Assembly: GCA_910579285.1 (NCBI GenBank)
Contig: CAJTTT010000040.1
Span: forward strand, 1 to 21,052
Direction: 5' to 3'
Source: an uncultured Lachnospiraceae bacterium
GTDB taxonomy: Bacteria; Bacillota; Clostridia; Lachnospirales; Lachnospiraceae
DNA: 21,052 bases
The translations under genes were made by a program, and so were the position numbers. Positions 6,225 to 13,923 of this stretch are shown here, one piece after another. The notes under the pieces were generated by a model that searched no databases, was not told the origin of the DNA, and was given only the letters and a program-made list of their open reading frames with translations. Numbering within the stretch: the first letter of the stretch is position 1; each line of letters starts with the position of its first letter.

Positions 6225-7919
6225 TCACTTCCAGCTTCCGTCCCTCAAAAACCGCTCCGCCATCGCCTCCGCTTCCGAGGTCACATCCTCATCATACTTT
6301 AACATCCGCAGAAGCGCAATGGCATTTCTGGTGGACGCAGGCCCCCTCATCAGTTTATAAGGGAAAGAAATATCCTTCTCCTCAATCCGCTCCTCAAAGT
6401 GATAGTTATCATATTCCTGTGCCAAAAGTTTCGTCAGTTCCACATCATGGGTTGCCGCAAAACAGAGCGCATGTCCAGCCGCCAGTTTTCTCATAATCTG
6501 TGTGGAGGCCGCAATCCGCTCCACCGTGTTGGTGCCCCGCAGCACCTCATCCACGAAGCAGAGGACGGGACGCTCCCTCTCCTGCCCCGCCTGATCCATA
6601 ATCCGTTTGATGGACTTTATTTCTACCATATAATAACTGTCGCCGCAAGCCAAGTCATCCCGCAGGGACATGGAGGAATAAATGCGGTAAAACGGCGCCT
6701 CATAGGACGCGGCCGCACAAGTATGCACCGTCTGCGCAAGCAGCGCGTTCACCGCCGCCGCCCGCAGAAAAGTAGACTTTCCTGAAGCGTTGGAACCTGT
6801 CAGCAGCACACTCTTTTCCGCGTACAGAGTATTCGGCACAGCCTCCTGCAGCAATGGATGATACAGCCCGTCCGTCCGCAGGAAAAGACTTTTCCCAGGC
6901 TCCTCCCGCAAAGCGGGCACACACCAGCCGTCCCCCAGACTCTTTCTGAAAGAACCAACAGCCACCGCACACTCAAGCTCCCCCATCACGGTAATCAGCC
7001 GGTCTACCTCTCCCATATGCCTCTGCAGGTCGTGCAGCGCCTTGTTAAAACGGATCAGATCCATATAAAACAGCATCCGCAGATAGTCTAACAAAATCTC
7101 CAGAGGATTGCCGCTCCCCTGTCTGGCGCCGGAAACGAGATTGGAGCTGTTCATAAATCCACGCAGACTTTTGCAGGCTTCCCTGACCGCCGCAAGCGCT
7201 TCCTCAATCCCGCCGATCTCTGCCTTTCCCAGCTCCTCCCCGCCTTTCAGAAGTCTTCTCACATAGGCAAAACTGGTGACGTAAGGCTCCACCTGCCGAT
7301 ATTCCTTAAAATAATCGATCAGATTATGGCACAACACCCCAAACAGACAGACCAGACCCACCGGCAGAGAAAAAAACATGCCCGCTATACTCAAAAGCAC
7401 AAGAGTATCCCAGAAAAAATACCTGCCGCTTTTCCGCTCTCCCAGTAAGTCCAAATGATCCAGATATTCATAGATGGAATGCCGTCCCGTGCGTCCAAGC
7501 TGATAAAAGACTCTCTGCAGCCTGCGCCGTTCTCCCTCCCGCTCCATGAAATACGAAATCCGCTGTTCTAGTTTTCTAAGCTCGTCCACGTCCGCCGCCG
7601 GCGTTCTGAGCCTGTAATACAGATACTCATCCCCCGCCGCCGAGAGACAGGTATTCATTCGCTGATAAACGGCATCCATATGCAGGTCGTTCCATGTAAT
7701 CTCATCAATCTGATCTGCTTTTTGATGCTTCTGGTAATACATACGGATGTGGGAAAGCTCCTCCGCCCCGTAGCTGCGCTCAGGCGGCACGCCGTAACCT
7801 GCATAAATCTCCTGTAGTCTTCTCTCTAAAAACCTTCTGCTGTCCACATACTCCTTGGTCATAACAAGCACAATGGCAAGCAGAATCAGGCATACAAAAA
7901 TAAAAGCGTCCATCTTCAC
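6225..7919 (-). CDS. Membrane-anchored MutS-family ATPase
   Basis: The 564-aa protein carries a MutS-type ATPase domain at the C-terminus: Walker A GSNASGKST (375-383), Walker B PVLCFVDE (451-458), RGTNTVERI (461-469) and the ATHD switch (His491). The segment before it (about 220-330) is helical, like the MutS core and lever. The N-terminal mismatch-recognition domain is absent. Instead there is one hydrophobic segment at 4-20 and a likely hairpin of two at about 168-202, so the protein should sit at the membrane. It is therefore not the housekeeping mismatch-repair MutS (about 850 aa) and not MutS2 (no Smr domain). Function is unknown. The GTG start at 7919 overlaps the preceding TGA (GTGA), showing translational coupling to the deaminase; an ATG two codons later is an alternative. 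Confidence 0.85.
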   Translation of the reverse strand: MKMDAFIFVCLILLAIVLVMTKEYVDSRRFLERRLQEIYAGYGVPPERSYGAEELSHIRMYYQKHQKADQIDEITWNDLHMDAVYQRMNTCLSAAGDEYLYYRLRTPAADVDELRKLEQRISYFMEREGERRRLQRVFYQLGRTGRHSIYEYLDHLDLLGERKSGRYFFWDTLVLLSIAGMFFSLPVGLVCLFGVLCHNLIDYFKEYRQVEPYVTSFAYVRRLLKGGEELGKAEIGGIEEALAAVREACKSLRGFMNSSNLVSGARQGSGNPLEILLDYLRMLFYMDLIRFNKALHDLQRHMGEVDRLITVMGELECAVAVGSFRKSLGDGWCVPALREEPGKSLFLRTDGLYHPLLQEAVPNTLYAEKSVLLTGSNASGKSTFLRAAAVNALLAQTVHTCAAASYEAPFYRIYSSMSLRDDLACGDSYYMVEIKSIKRIMDQAGQERERPVLCFVDEVLRGTNTVERIAASTQIMRKLAAGHALCFAATHDVELTKLLAQEYDNYHFEERIEEKDISFPYKLMRGPASTRNAIALLRMLKYDEDVTSEAEAMAERFLRDGSWK

Positions 7920-9220
7920 CTGAGACTATTGATAATCTCGTTTGCCTTTCTATAGATTTCCTCCTCATCTATGTCTTTAGCAAATGTTCCATTCTCATAC
8001 AAAATCTTTCCACGGATCATCGTCATTTTTACATTCTGCTTGCTGCCACTGTAAACGAGATTTTTCGGAATGTGGTTGAGGGGCTGCATGTTGGGCTGAT
8101 GCAGATCAATCAGAATCACATCCGCCTGTTTTCCAGCCGCAAGCACATCCGTGTCAGGCAGATTCATGGCCTTTGCACCGTTCACCGTTGCCATCTTCAA
8201 AACCTCCAGCGCATCCACAGCCGCTGCGTCCTGTTCTTTCAGTTTGGCAAGCCCCGTGACCAGAAACATTTCCCGGAACATATCCAGACAGTTGTTGCTG
8301 GCCGGGCCGTCCGTGCCAACCGCCACATTGATTCCCCGTCTCAAATACTCCGAAACCGGCGCAATGCCGCTGGCAAGCTTCGTGTTGGAGCCTGGATTCG
8401 TGACAACGCTCAATCCACGTTTCGCAAAGATATCCATGTCCTCCTCATCCACCCATACGCAGTGGTAACCGCCTCCGCCATAATCAAACATGCCAAGGGA
8501 GTCCAACAGCTTCACAGGGGACATGCCATAGCGTTCCCTGCAGCCCTCCACCTCCGCTTTCGTCTCACTAAGATGCGTAAATACAGGCGCCTGATACTTG
8601 TGCGCCATAGCCGCCACCTGTTCTAACAGTGACTTTGCGCATGTGTATTCCGCATGGAATCCGATAAAGTAAGAGTGCAGGGGATCTAACGCATTCAGCG
8701 CATGATACCGCTCCTCCATCTGCTTCAGAGACTGCTCAAAGCCATCCTGTCCGCTGGCGCCGCTGACCTGCACACAGCGCATTCCCATCTCCACGCAGGC
8801 CTGCGCTGTTTTCTCCGGGTTCAGATACATATCGAAAATGGACGTGATGCCGCTGGTCAGATATTCCAGCACAGCAAGCTTTGTGAGATGATAAATCATC
8901 TCTCCGTCAAGCTTATCCTCCATCGGAAACACCTGCTTTGTCAGCCAGTCATGCAGAGGCAGGTCGTCCGCGTAGGAGCGCAGAAACGTCATGGCGGAAT
9001 GGGTGTGGGCATTCTTAAATCCAGGCATGAGAAGATTGCCTTTGCAGTCCATTTCCCTGTCCCAGGAAACATTGTCTATGGAAAGTGACCGGCAGATTTC
9101 AGCCGCATCACCGCCCTCTCCCACATACAAAATTTTATCGTCCTGTACCCAAAGCTCTCCTTCCACGATATCCGTGGTTTTCATGGTCAGAATTTTTGCG
9201 TTGTAAAATCTGTAGTTCAT
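7916..9220 (-). CDS. mtaD: 5-methylthioadenosine/S-adenosylhomocysteine deaminase
   Basis: Amidohydrolase predicted to deaminate 5'-methylthioadenosine and S-adenosylhomocysteine to the inosyl compounds, clearing two toxic SAM by-products. The 434-aa protein has the metal residues of the family: His72 and His74 in NAHTH, His216 in THLSE with Glu219, His253, and Asp304 in GTDGPASNN; His189 in GFHAEYTC is also typical. A small beta-sandwich forms from both ends (1-60 and about 370-420), as in other metal-dependent amidohydrolases. Related guanine or chloro-compound hydrolases are possible alternatives, but the GTDGPASNN and HAEYTC motifs fit MTA/SAH deaminase best. The start ATG at 9220 follows AAAGGGTAAAGC. 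Neighbours are cytidine deaminase and purine nucleoside phosphorylase upstream, so it acts in nucleoside salvage. It overlaps the MutS-like gene by four bases. Confidence 0.88.
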   Translation of the reverse strand: MNYRFYNAKILTMKTTDIVEGELWVQDDKILYVGEGGDAAEICRSLSIDNVSWDREMDCKGNLLMPGFKNAHTHSAMTFLRSYADDLPLHDWLTKQVFPMEDKLDGEMIYHLTKLAVLEYLTSGITSIFDMYLNPEKTAQACVEMGMRCVQVSGASGQDGFEQSLKQMEERYHALNALDPLHSYFIGFHAEYTCAKSLLEQVAAMAHKYQAPVFTHLSETKAEVEGCRERYGMSPVKLLDSLGMFDYGGGGYHCVWVDEEDMDIFAKRGLSVVTNPGSNTKLASGIAPVSEYLRRGINVAVGTDGPASNNCLDMFREMFLVTGLAKLKEQDAAAVDALEVLKMATVNGAKAMNLPDTDVLAAGKQADVILIDLHQPNMQPLNHIPKNLVYSGSKQNVKMTMIRGKILYENGTFAKDIDEEEIYRKANEIINSLR

Positions 9221-9283
9221 GCTTTACCCTTTCTGTATTCTATTTATCGTACAGCGCCGCAGAGTTTATACTGCCGGCATTCC

Positions 9284-9721
9284 CTAAGACTGCTCATTGC
9301 CATCGCTCAAATTATCCGGCCCGAACCCCTCAGGAAGAAGTTCCGCCAGTGTCATAACGCGGTAGTTCTCCTCGGATTTTGCCACAATAACCTGAAAATG
9401 CTCCGGCTCACAAAACTCCATCATCACCTGCCTGCAGACTCCGCAGGGATAAGCGTACTGAGTCAGCGTTTCCCCCTCTGGACTGCCCACAATGGCAATC
9501 GCTGCGAATGCTCTTATGCCTTCGCTGACCGCCTTAAAGAAAGCCGTCCGCTCAGCGCAGTTGCTTGGCCCGTAAGCCGCATTCTCGATATTACAGCCTG
9601 TGATAATCCGCCCGTCCGCACAAAGCAGCGCCGCGCCCACCTGATAATGGGAATAAGGCGAGTAGGATTTCCTTCTCGCCTCTATCGCCGCTGCAATCAA
9701 TTCTTTTATCTGCACCTGCAT
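9284..9721 (-). CDS. cdd: Cytidine deaminase
   Basis: Zinc enzyme converting cytidine and deoxycytidine to uridine and deoxyuridine in pyrimidine salvage. The 145-aa length is that of the homotetrameric type. The zinc site is complete: Cys55-Ala-Glu57 in NCAERTA and Cys93/Cys96 in PCGVCRQ, with the substrate loop SYSPYSHYQVGAAL at 19-32. The tail after residue 125 (FGPDNLSDGNEQS) is slightly long and polar. The ATG at 9721 overlaps the punA stop as TGATG, and AAGGAG lies eight bases upstream inside the punA coding sequence, so the two genes are translationally coupled. A TTG one codon earlier is possible but poorly placed. Confidence 0.95.
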   Translation of the reverse strand: MQVQIKELIAAAIEARRKSYSPYSHYQVGAALLCADGRIITGCNIENAAYGPSNCAERTAFFKAVSEGIRAFAAIAIVGSPEGETLTQYAYPCGVCRQVMMEFCEPEHFQVIVAKSEENYRVMTLAELLPEGFGPDNLSDGNEQS

Positions 9722-10554
9722 CAAATATACTCCTTAAACCTGGTGATGGACTCCACCAAAAGTTTCTCGAACTTGGGAGCCACCGCATTCGCCGCCTCCT
9801 GCACCTCCTCATGGGTCAAAGGCGCGCTGTTCATACCTGCCGCCAGATTGCTGACACAGGATACGCCGCAGATCTTCATTCCCATATGGTTCGCCGCAAT
9901 CGCCTCCACGACAGTGCTCATGCCGACCGCGCTGGCTCCCAGCTTGTGAAGCATCTGTATTTCAGCCGGCGACTCAAAAGAAGGACCCGTGAGCTGTGCA
10001 TACACACCCTCAAACAACTCGATCTCATTCTCCTTGGCCGTCTCTCTGATAATCCCCTGCAAATCCTCATCGTAAACATGGGACATATCCGGGAATCTGG
10101 TTCCCAGCTCTTCTATATTCGGTCCGATCAGCGGATTCGGTGCAAAGATAGAAATATGATCCTGAATCAGCATCAGACTGCCCGCATGGAACGCCGGGTT
10201 GATTCCGCCGGAAGCGTTCGTCAGAAAGAGCACCTTTGCGCCCATCATCTTCATCAGGCGGGTGGGCAGCACCACATCCGTGATGGGATATCCCTCATAA
10301 TAGTGCACGCGCCCCTGCATCAGCACAACGGGCACTTCATTGATATAGCCAAAAATAAACTTCCCGGCATGTCCCGGCACGGTGGATACGGGAAATCCTT
10401 CGATTTCATTGTAGGGAAGTTCCGCTTTCACATCTACGACCTTCGCAAAGTTGCCGAGGCCGGAACCGAGAACTACCGCCACTTTCGGCTCGAAATCAAT
10501 CTTCTCTTTGTAACACGCAAAGCATTTTTTAAGTTTTTCGTATACTGGATTCAT
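9721..10554 (-). CDS. punA: Purine nucleoside phosphorylase
   Basis: Phosphorolytic cleavage of inosine, guanosine and their deoxy forms to base and (deoxy)ribose-1-phosphate. The 277-aa protein matches the trimeric PNP type (about 270-280 aa) and not the hexameric DeoD type. Visible signatures are the phosphate loop GSGLGNF (31-37), GHAG (61-64), QGRVHYYEGY (80-89), LTNASGGIN (112-120), GPSFESPAEI and the VGMSTVVEAI purine-site segment with MNSAPLTHEE after it. The ATG at 10554 follows AAAGGCGG. A promoter with extended -10 overlaps the stop of the preceding methyltransferase gene, so it can be expressed separately from that regulator. It is directly coupled to cdd. Confidence 0.95.
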   Translation of the reverse strand: MNPVYEKLKKCFACYKEKIDFEPKVAVVLGSGLGNFAKVVDVKAELPYNEIEGFPVSTVPGHAGKFIFGYINEVPVVLMQGRVHYYEGYPITDVVLPTRLMKMMGAKVLFLTNASGGINPAFHAGSLMLIQDHISIFAPNPLIGPNIEELGTRFPDMSHVYDEDLQGIIRETAKENEIELFEGVYAQLTGPSFESPAEIQMLHKLGASAVGMSTVVEAIAANHMGMKICGVSCVSNLAAGMNSAPLTHEEVQEAANAVAPKFEKLLVESITRFKEYI

Positions 10555-10583
10555 ATGATTACCGCCTTTCTATTGATGTCCTA

Positions 10584-10612
10584 ATTATATCATCCCTGCA
10601 TTTTCTCCGCAA
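10584..10612 (-). promoter_or_regulatory. Candidate promoter of the punA salvage operon
   Basis: On the minus strand TTGCGG (10612-10607) and TATAAT (10589-10584) are 17 bases apart. TGA immediately precedes the -10, forming an extended -10 (TGnTATAAT). The -35 is weak, but the perfect extended -10 compensates. It overlaps the stop codon of the XRE-methyltransferase gene. Confidence 0.6.
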
Positions 10613-11423
10613 TCAATATATCCATACAATGCTGATGCGGCATGCCGCCGCTGTTGCAGTCAAAGATTATTTCTTCATTTACATGAAACAGCCAGTCGTG
10701 ATACAGCTCCTGCAGTTCCCCGGAGTGCCAGTTTCCCCGCTCAATCTCCGCAGGCTCCCGGTCCGGCGCCGGCGCAATAAAAGGCTTATCTACAAAGACA
10801 TTGACCGCATGCAGCCCTCCGGCACAAGTATGCTCTTTCATACAGGAAATCACTTCTCTCCTCAATTCCTGTGGAACATAGTGGATCACCCCGCTGGAAA
10901 AAACAATGTCAAAGGAAGTCTCCGGCCTGTAATCCAGCACATCCGCCTTAAAAAAATCAACCTGTACACCGTGATGCTCTGCCAGACTGCGCGCTTTCTC
11001 CAATCCGCTCTCCGCCGCGTCAAAAGCAGTGACAAGATACCCGTTTTTTGCCAGAAAAACAGCATCCTTCCCCTCCCCGCAGCCGATCTCCAAAACCCGG
11101 TAAGGCTTCACGGGAGGCCTGCGTTTCATAATCTCGTAGCACAGCGCATTCGGGTTCAGCCCCCAGTAGTAATCCTCTCCCTCATACCTCCGTTCATAGT
11201 CCGTCACTGACGCAGCGCTGTATCCAAGAAGTGAGTCTGTGGTAGTTCCTAAAATATGTGCAAGCTGCGGCAGAAGGCTGATATCCGGGGACGCCGTACC
11301 ATTCTCCCACTTGGAAACAGCCTGAAAAGACACATGTAAATAATCGGCAATCTTTTGCTGTGTGTATCCCAGCTGCTTTCTCTTTTTCATAATAACCGTT
11401 CCCAGCGTGTCACTCAAACCCAT
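10590..11423 (-). CDS. XRE-type HTH regulator fused to a SAM methyltransferase
   Basis: A two-domain 277-aa protein. Residues about 7-62 are a Cro/C1-type helix-turn-helix (KRKQLGYTQQKIADYLHVSF, then QAVSKWENG). Residues about 80-275 are a class I methyltransferase with motif I VLEIGCGEGKD (110-120), acidic Asp135, and FDIVFSSGVIHYV as motif IV region. The methyltransferase resembles the TehB/UbiE-like small-molecule group and has no DPPY or NPPY motif of N6/N4 DNA methylases and no cytosine-5 PC motif. SAM or the methyl acceptor may be its signal, but this is inference. GGAGG lies only two bases before the ATG at 11423, whereas the TTG two codons later (11417) has ideal eight-base spacing, so that TTG may be the true start. 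Confidence 0.85.
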   Translation of the reverse strand: MGLSDTLGTVIMKKRKQLGYTQQKIADYLHVSFQAVSKWENGTASPDISLLPQLAHILGTTTDSLLGYSAASVTDYERRYEGEDYYWGLNPNALCYEIMKRRPPVKPYRVLEIGCGEGKDAVFLAKNGYLVTAFDAAESGLEKARSLAEHHGVQVDFFKADVLDYRPETSFDIVFSSGVIHYVPQELRREVISCMKEHTCAGGLHAVNVFVDKPFIAPAPDREPAEIERGNWHSGELQELYHDWLFHVNEEIIFDCNSGGMPHQHCMDILIAEKMQG

Positions 11424-11488
11424 TTCCTCCTATCAGTAAAGCATCTGTTTTTCCCATCATAACAGCAGACTGTTTCTCTCACCATAAC

Positions 11489-11513
11489 GTATCTGTTGAA
11501 AATCAGATATCTG
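11489..11513. promoter_or_regulatory. Candidate operator upstream of the XRE-methyltransferase gene
   Basis: GTATCTG (11489-11495) and CAGATAT (11504-11510) form an inverted repeat with an eight-base spacer, and the second arm lies in a perfect palindrome CAGATATCTG (11504-11513). It is 66-90 bases upstream of the start, where an autoregulating XRE protein could bind. No convincing promoter was found beside it; a TATGAT lies nearer the gene without a good -35. Confidence 0.35.
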
Positions 11514-11528
11514 CTCAACCAAATGGCG

Positions 11529-11565
11529 AAAAAAGAGCATATAGATTTTTCGTTTCTATATGCTC
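11529..11565 (-). terminator. Terminator of the osmoprotectant/YczE operon
   Basis: On the minus strand a perfect 11-bp stem GAGCATATAGA/TCTATATGCTC (11565-11555 with 11545-11535), nine-base loop and six Ts (11534-11529) follow the YczE-family gene by eight bases. This is a textbook intrinsic terminator. Confidence 0.88.
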
Positions 11566-11573
11566 CAGCGCTG

Positions 11574-12194
11574 TTAACGTTTTCCATATCTCAGCGGCTC
11601 CGCCACCGTCCTGTTAAAGAACGCAATGAGCGGCCCCATAAAAAATGCCGTCACCACCGTGCCGATTCCCACCGTTGCACCGAACGCAAATCCCACGACT
11701 GTGCAGAATAAATCCGAAGAGATCCGGCATATCTGAAATTTCCACTTTTTCTTTTCCGAGAGAATCAGTGACACGGCATCGTATGTAGACACACCCATAT
11801 CCGCCGTAAAATAGAGGGCGGAAGAAAAACACATAATAACGATTCCCATAATCAGAAAGACAAACCTGACAGCCAGGGACGGTTCCGGGATCAGCCGCTC
11901 AAAGAGAAGGGAGGAATACTCCACCACATATCCCAAAAGAAAGATATTGATCACCGTCCCAAGCCCGATCTTCTTTTTGTCTGCCAGAAAAATGGCTATC
12001 AGCATTAACAGGTTGATTGCCGCATACACCGTTCCAAAACCGGGAGCGCCCTCCGGCAGTATTTCAAAAACTCCGTGCACAAAAACCTGAAACGGATCAA
12101 GGCCCAGCGCCGAAAAATTGAACATGCCAACGCTGAATCCGCAGATCAGCACGCCGCACACTGTCATCCATATTCTTCTTGTACGTTCCTGCAT
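11574..12194 (-). CDS. YczE/YyaS/YitT-family integral membrane protein
   Basis: A 206-aa hydrophobic protein with about five or six membrane segments: about 10-30, 50-72, 78-97, 105-128, 135-150 and 163-195. Characteristic segments are GFSVGMFNFSALGLDPFQVFV near the N-terminus, GLGTVINIFLLGYVVE in the middle and the repeated-type ADMGVSTYDAVSLIL, which mirrors the ALGLDPFQVF half and suggests an internal duplication. Members of this family are membrane proteins of poorly known function; B. subtilis YczE is linked to surfactin/bacillibactin production. It lies 78 bases after the osmoprotectant binding protein, in the same direction and before a shared terminator, so a role alongside that importer is possible. 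GGAG lies five bases before the ATG at 12194. Confidence 0.82.
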   Translation of the reverse strand: MQERTRRIWMTVCGVLICGFSVGMFNFSALGLDPFQVFVHGVFEILPEGAPGFGTVYAAINLLMLIAIFLADKKKIGLGTVINIFLLGYVVEYSSLLFERLIPEPSLAVRFVFLIMGIVIMCFSSALYFTADMGVSTYDAVSLILSEKKKWKFQICRISSDLFCTVVGFAFGATVGIGTVVTAFFMGPLIAFFNRTVAEPLRYGKR

Positions 12195-12272
12195 CTTAAC
12201 TCCATTCCGAAGCGTTTACGCGACGAGGCGACGCAAACATCTCTCATATCGTTATACCGATTCTTTCGGGCA

Positions 12273-13169
12273 CTAGCGGCCAAGCAGTCCCTTTTTCTCC
12301 AGAAACTCCTTCGCCACTTCCCGGTCCTCCCTGCCGTTTGCTTCCACCTCATAGTTCATCTGCTGCATCTCGTCCTCAGTAATGAGCCCGTTCATTTTCT
12401 CCAGAATCCCCCGAAGCTCCGGGTATTTTTCCAGCGCATCCTTCCTCACAATCGTTCCCGCGTCATAGGTCTCAAAAAACACCTGATCATCCGTGAGCAA
12501 TACGAGATTGTTGGCCGCAAGCTGCGCATCCGTTGTGAAAGCGTTGATGACATCCACCTCTTCGTTTTTTAACGCCTCATATTTCAGGGCGATTTCCATC
12601 TGCACCGTATTCTTAAACTGCATACCGTAAGCGCCGCAAAGTCTTGGATACCCCGTCTCCAGTTCAATATAATCCGGGTTGCCGCCAAATGTAAGTTCCC
12701 CGGAAGCCGCCGCCAGATCCGAATAAGTGGAAAGATCGTACTGTTTCGCCGTATCCTGTCTGACTGCCAGCCCATAAGTATTGGAAAAGCCATACAGTCC
12801 CGTCCATGTCAGTCCGAGCGCGTCATACGCCGACAGCAGTTCCTCGTAGAGCTTGTCGTCATCCTTCTCCATCTCTTCCTTTTTCAGTACATTTAACCAT
12901 GCTGATCTGGTATACTCCGGGTAGAGATCAAACTCCCCTTTCACAAGCGCGGGATGAATGTTTGTCGTGCCGCCTCCCACACCTTTGGTAATCTCCACCT
13001 CGTAATCCGTCCCGTCCTCAATCAACTGTGCCATGATCTCCGTCAAAATATACTGTTCTGTCATAGGCTTAGACGCAATTTTGATCGGTTCCTTCTTTCC
13101 ACAGGCACAAAGCCCGCACGCAATGCACATCAATGCAATCGCTGCCATTCTCTTTTTTGTACTTTTCAT
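12273..13169 (-). CDS. Osmoprotectant-type ABC transporter substrate-binding lipoprotein
   Basis: Extracytoplasmic binding protein of the glycine betaine/choline/carnitine (OpuAC, OsmF/OpuCC) family, 298 aa. The signal peptide is MKSTKKRMAAIALMCIACG followed by lipobox LCAC, so Cys23 is the predicted lipidated residue. The mature part begins with KIASKPMTEQYILTEIMAQL, and VGGGTTNIHPALVKGEFDLY follows, both typical of this family. The next motif, usually EYTGT, is EYTRS here. The ATG at 13169 (GGAGGAGAAG before it) is preferred over an ATG four codons upstream. It is the third gene after the permease and ATPase. The ligand cannot be read from the sequence; betaine, choline, carnitine or a bile acid-like compound are all possible. 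Confidence 0.88.
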   Translation of the reverse strand: MKSTKKRMAAIALMCIACGLCACGKKEPIKIASKPMTEQYILTEIMAQLIEDGTDYEVEITKGVGGGTTNIHPALVKGEFDLYPEYTRSAWLNVLKKEEMEKDDDKLYEELLSAYDALGLTWTGLYGFSNTYGLAVRQDTAKQYDLSTYSDLAAASGELTFGGNPDYIELETGYPRLCGAYGMQFKNTVQMEIALKYEALKNEEVDVINAFTTDAQLAANNLVLLTDDQVFFETYDAGTIVRKDALEKYPELRGILEKMNGLITEDEMQQMNYEVEANGREDREVAKEFLEKKGLLGR

Positions 13170-13194
13170 CTTCTCCTCCATTCCGTAACTTTGC

Positions 13195-13923
13195 TCACAT
13201 GCCGCCGATGAGCTGTTTCACAAACCCGTCCCTCGGCGCATGCAAAAGTTCCTCCTTTTTGCCTTCCTGCCAGATCACCCCATCCTTCATAATCAGAATG
13301 CGGCTCCCCAGCTTAAATGCCTCCTCTATATCATGCGTGATAAACACAATGGTTATTCCCGTTTTTTTCTGCAGAGCCAAAAGCTCCCCCTGTAACGCAC
13401 GCCTCGTAATTTCATCCACCGCTCCGAACGGCTCGTCCATCAACAGGATGTCCGGGGAAGCCGCCATAGCCCTCGCAATACCCACGCGCTGTTTCTGCCC
13501 GCCGGAAAGCTGCCTCGGGAAACGCTTTGCCAGTTCCGCCGGAAGCTCCACCAGCTCCAGCATTTTCCCGGAAAGCTTACGCCTGTCCTCTTTCGATAAC
13601 TTCTTATCAAGGCCGGGAACATAACATATATTGTCTTCCACCGTCAAATGCGGAAACAGCTTCGCCCCCTGTACCGCATAGCCGATCCTTCTGCGCAGGC
13701 TTGTCAGATCACATGCTGACAGCCGTTCTCCCTCCACAAGCACTTCCCCTTCCACAGGCAGCACCAGTCCGTTTATCATCTTGAGAAGCGTCGTCTTTCC
13801 GCACCCGGAAGGCCCGATTATCACAAGAAACTCTCCTTTTTCCACGGCAAGGGTTATCTGGCGCAGCACCTCATGGTCTCCATAGGATGCCGACACATTC
13901 CGTATTTCAATCGCCTTATTCAA
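13195..13923 (-). CDS. Osmoprotectant-type ABC transporter ATP-binding protein
   Basis: Cytoplasmic ATPase energising the adjacent permease. The 242-aa protein has Walker A GPSGCGKTT (37-45), the Q-loop at Gln85, signature LSGGQKQR (139-146), Walker B ILLMDE (159-164) and the switch THD near 198. It is most similar in type to OpuCA/ProV-like ATPases, but ends at about 242 residues and so lacks the C-terminal tandem CBS domains that sense ionic strength in OpuA/OpuC. The start is a TTG at 13923 behind AGGAGGT with six-base spacing; no ATG or GTG in frame is placed well. It overlaps the permease gene by eight bases. Confidence 0.92.
   Translation of the reverse strand: MNKAIEIRNVSASYGDHEVLRQITLAVEKGEFLVIIGPSGCGKTTLLKMINGLVLPVEGEVLVEGERLSACDLTSLRRRIGYAVQGAKLFPHLTVEDNICYVPGLDKKLSKEDRRKLSGKMLELVELPAELAKRFPRQLSGGQKQRVGIARAMAASPDILLMDEPFGAVDEITRRALQGELLALQKKTGITIVFITHDIEEAFKLGSRILIMKDGVIWQEGKKEELLHAPRDGFVKQLIGGM

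Noticed and set aside
5500..6302. Plus-strand frames opposite rnhA and the MutS-like gene
   Set aside because: Low-complexity Ser/Pro/His-rich translations typical of the complementary strand of GC-rich codons.
6225..7919. Housekeeping mismatch-repair mutS
   Set aside because: Too short, lacks the mismatch-recognition domain and carries membrane segments; no mutL nearby.
9811..10584. Plus-strand open frame of 257 codons opposite punA
   Set aside because: Antisense to a well-conserved phosphorylase; no recognisable motif and no start signal.
10590..11423. Restriction-modification or DNA-methylation defence system
   Set aside because: The methyltransferase has the small-molecule type motif I but no DNA-methylase catalytic motif, and there is no restriction gene nearby.
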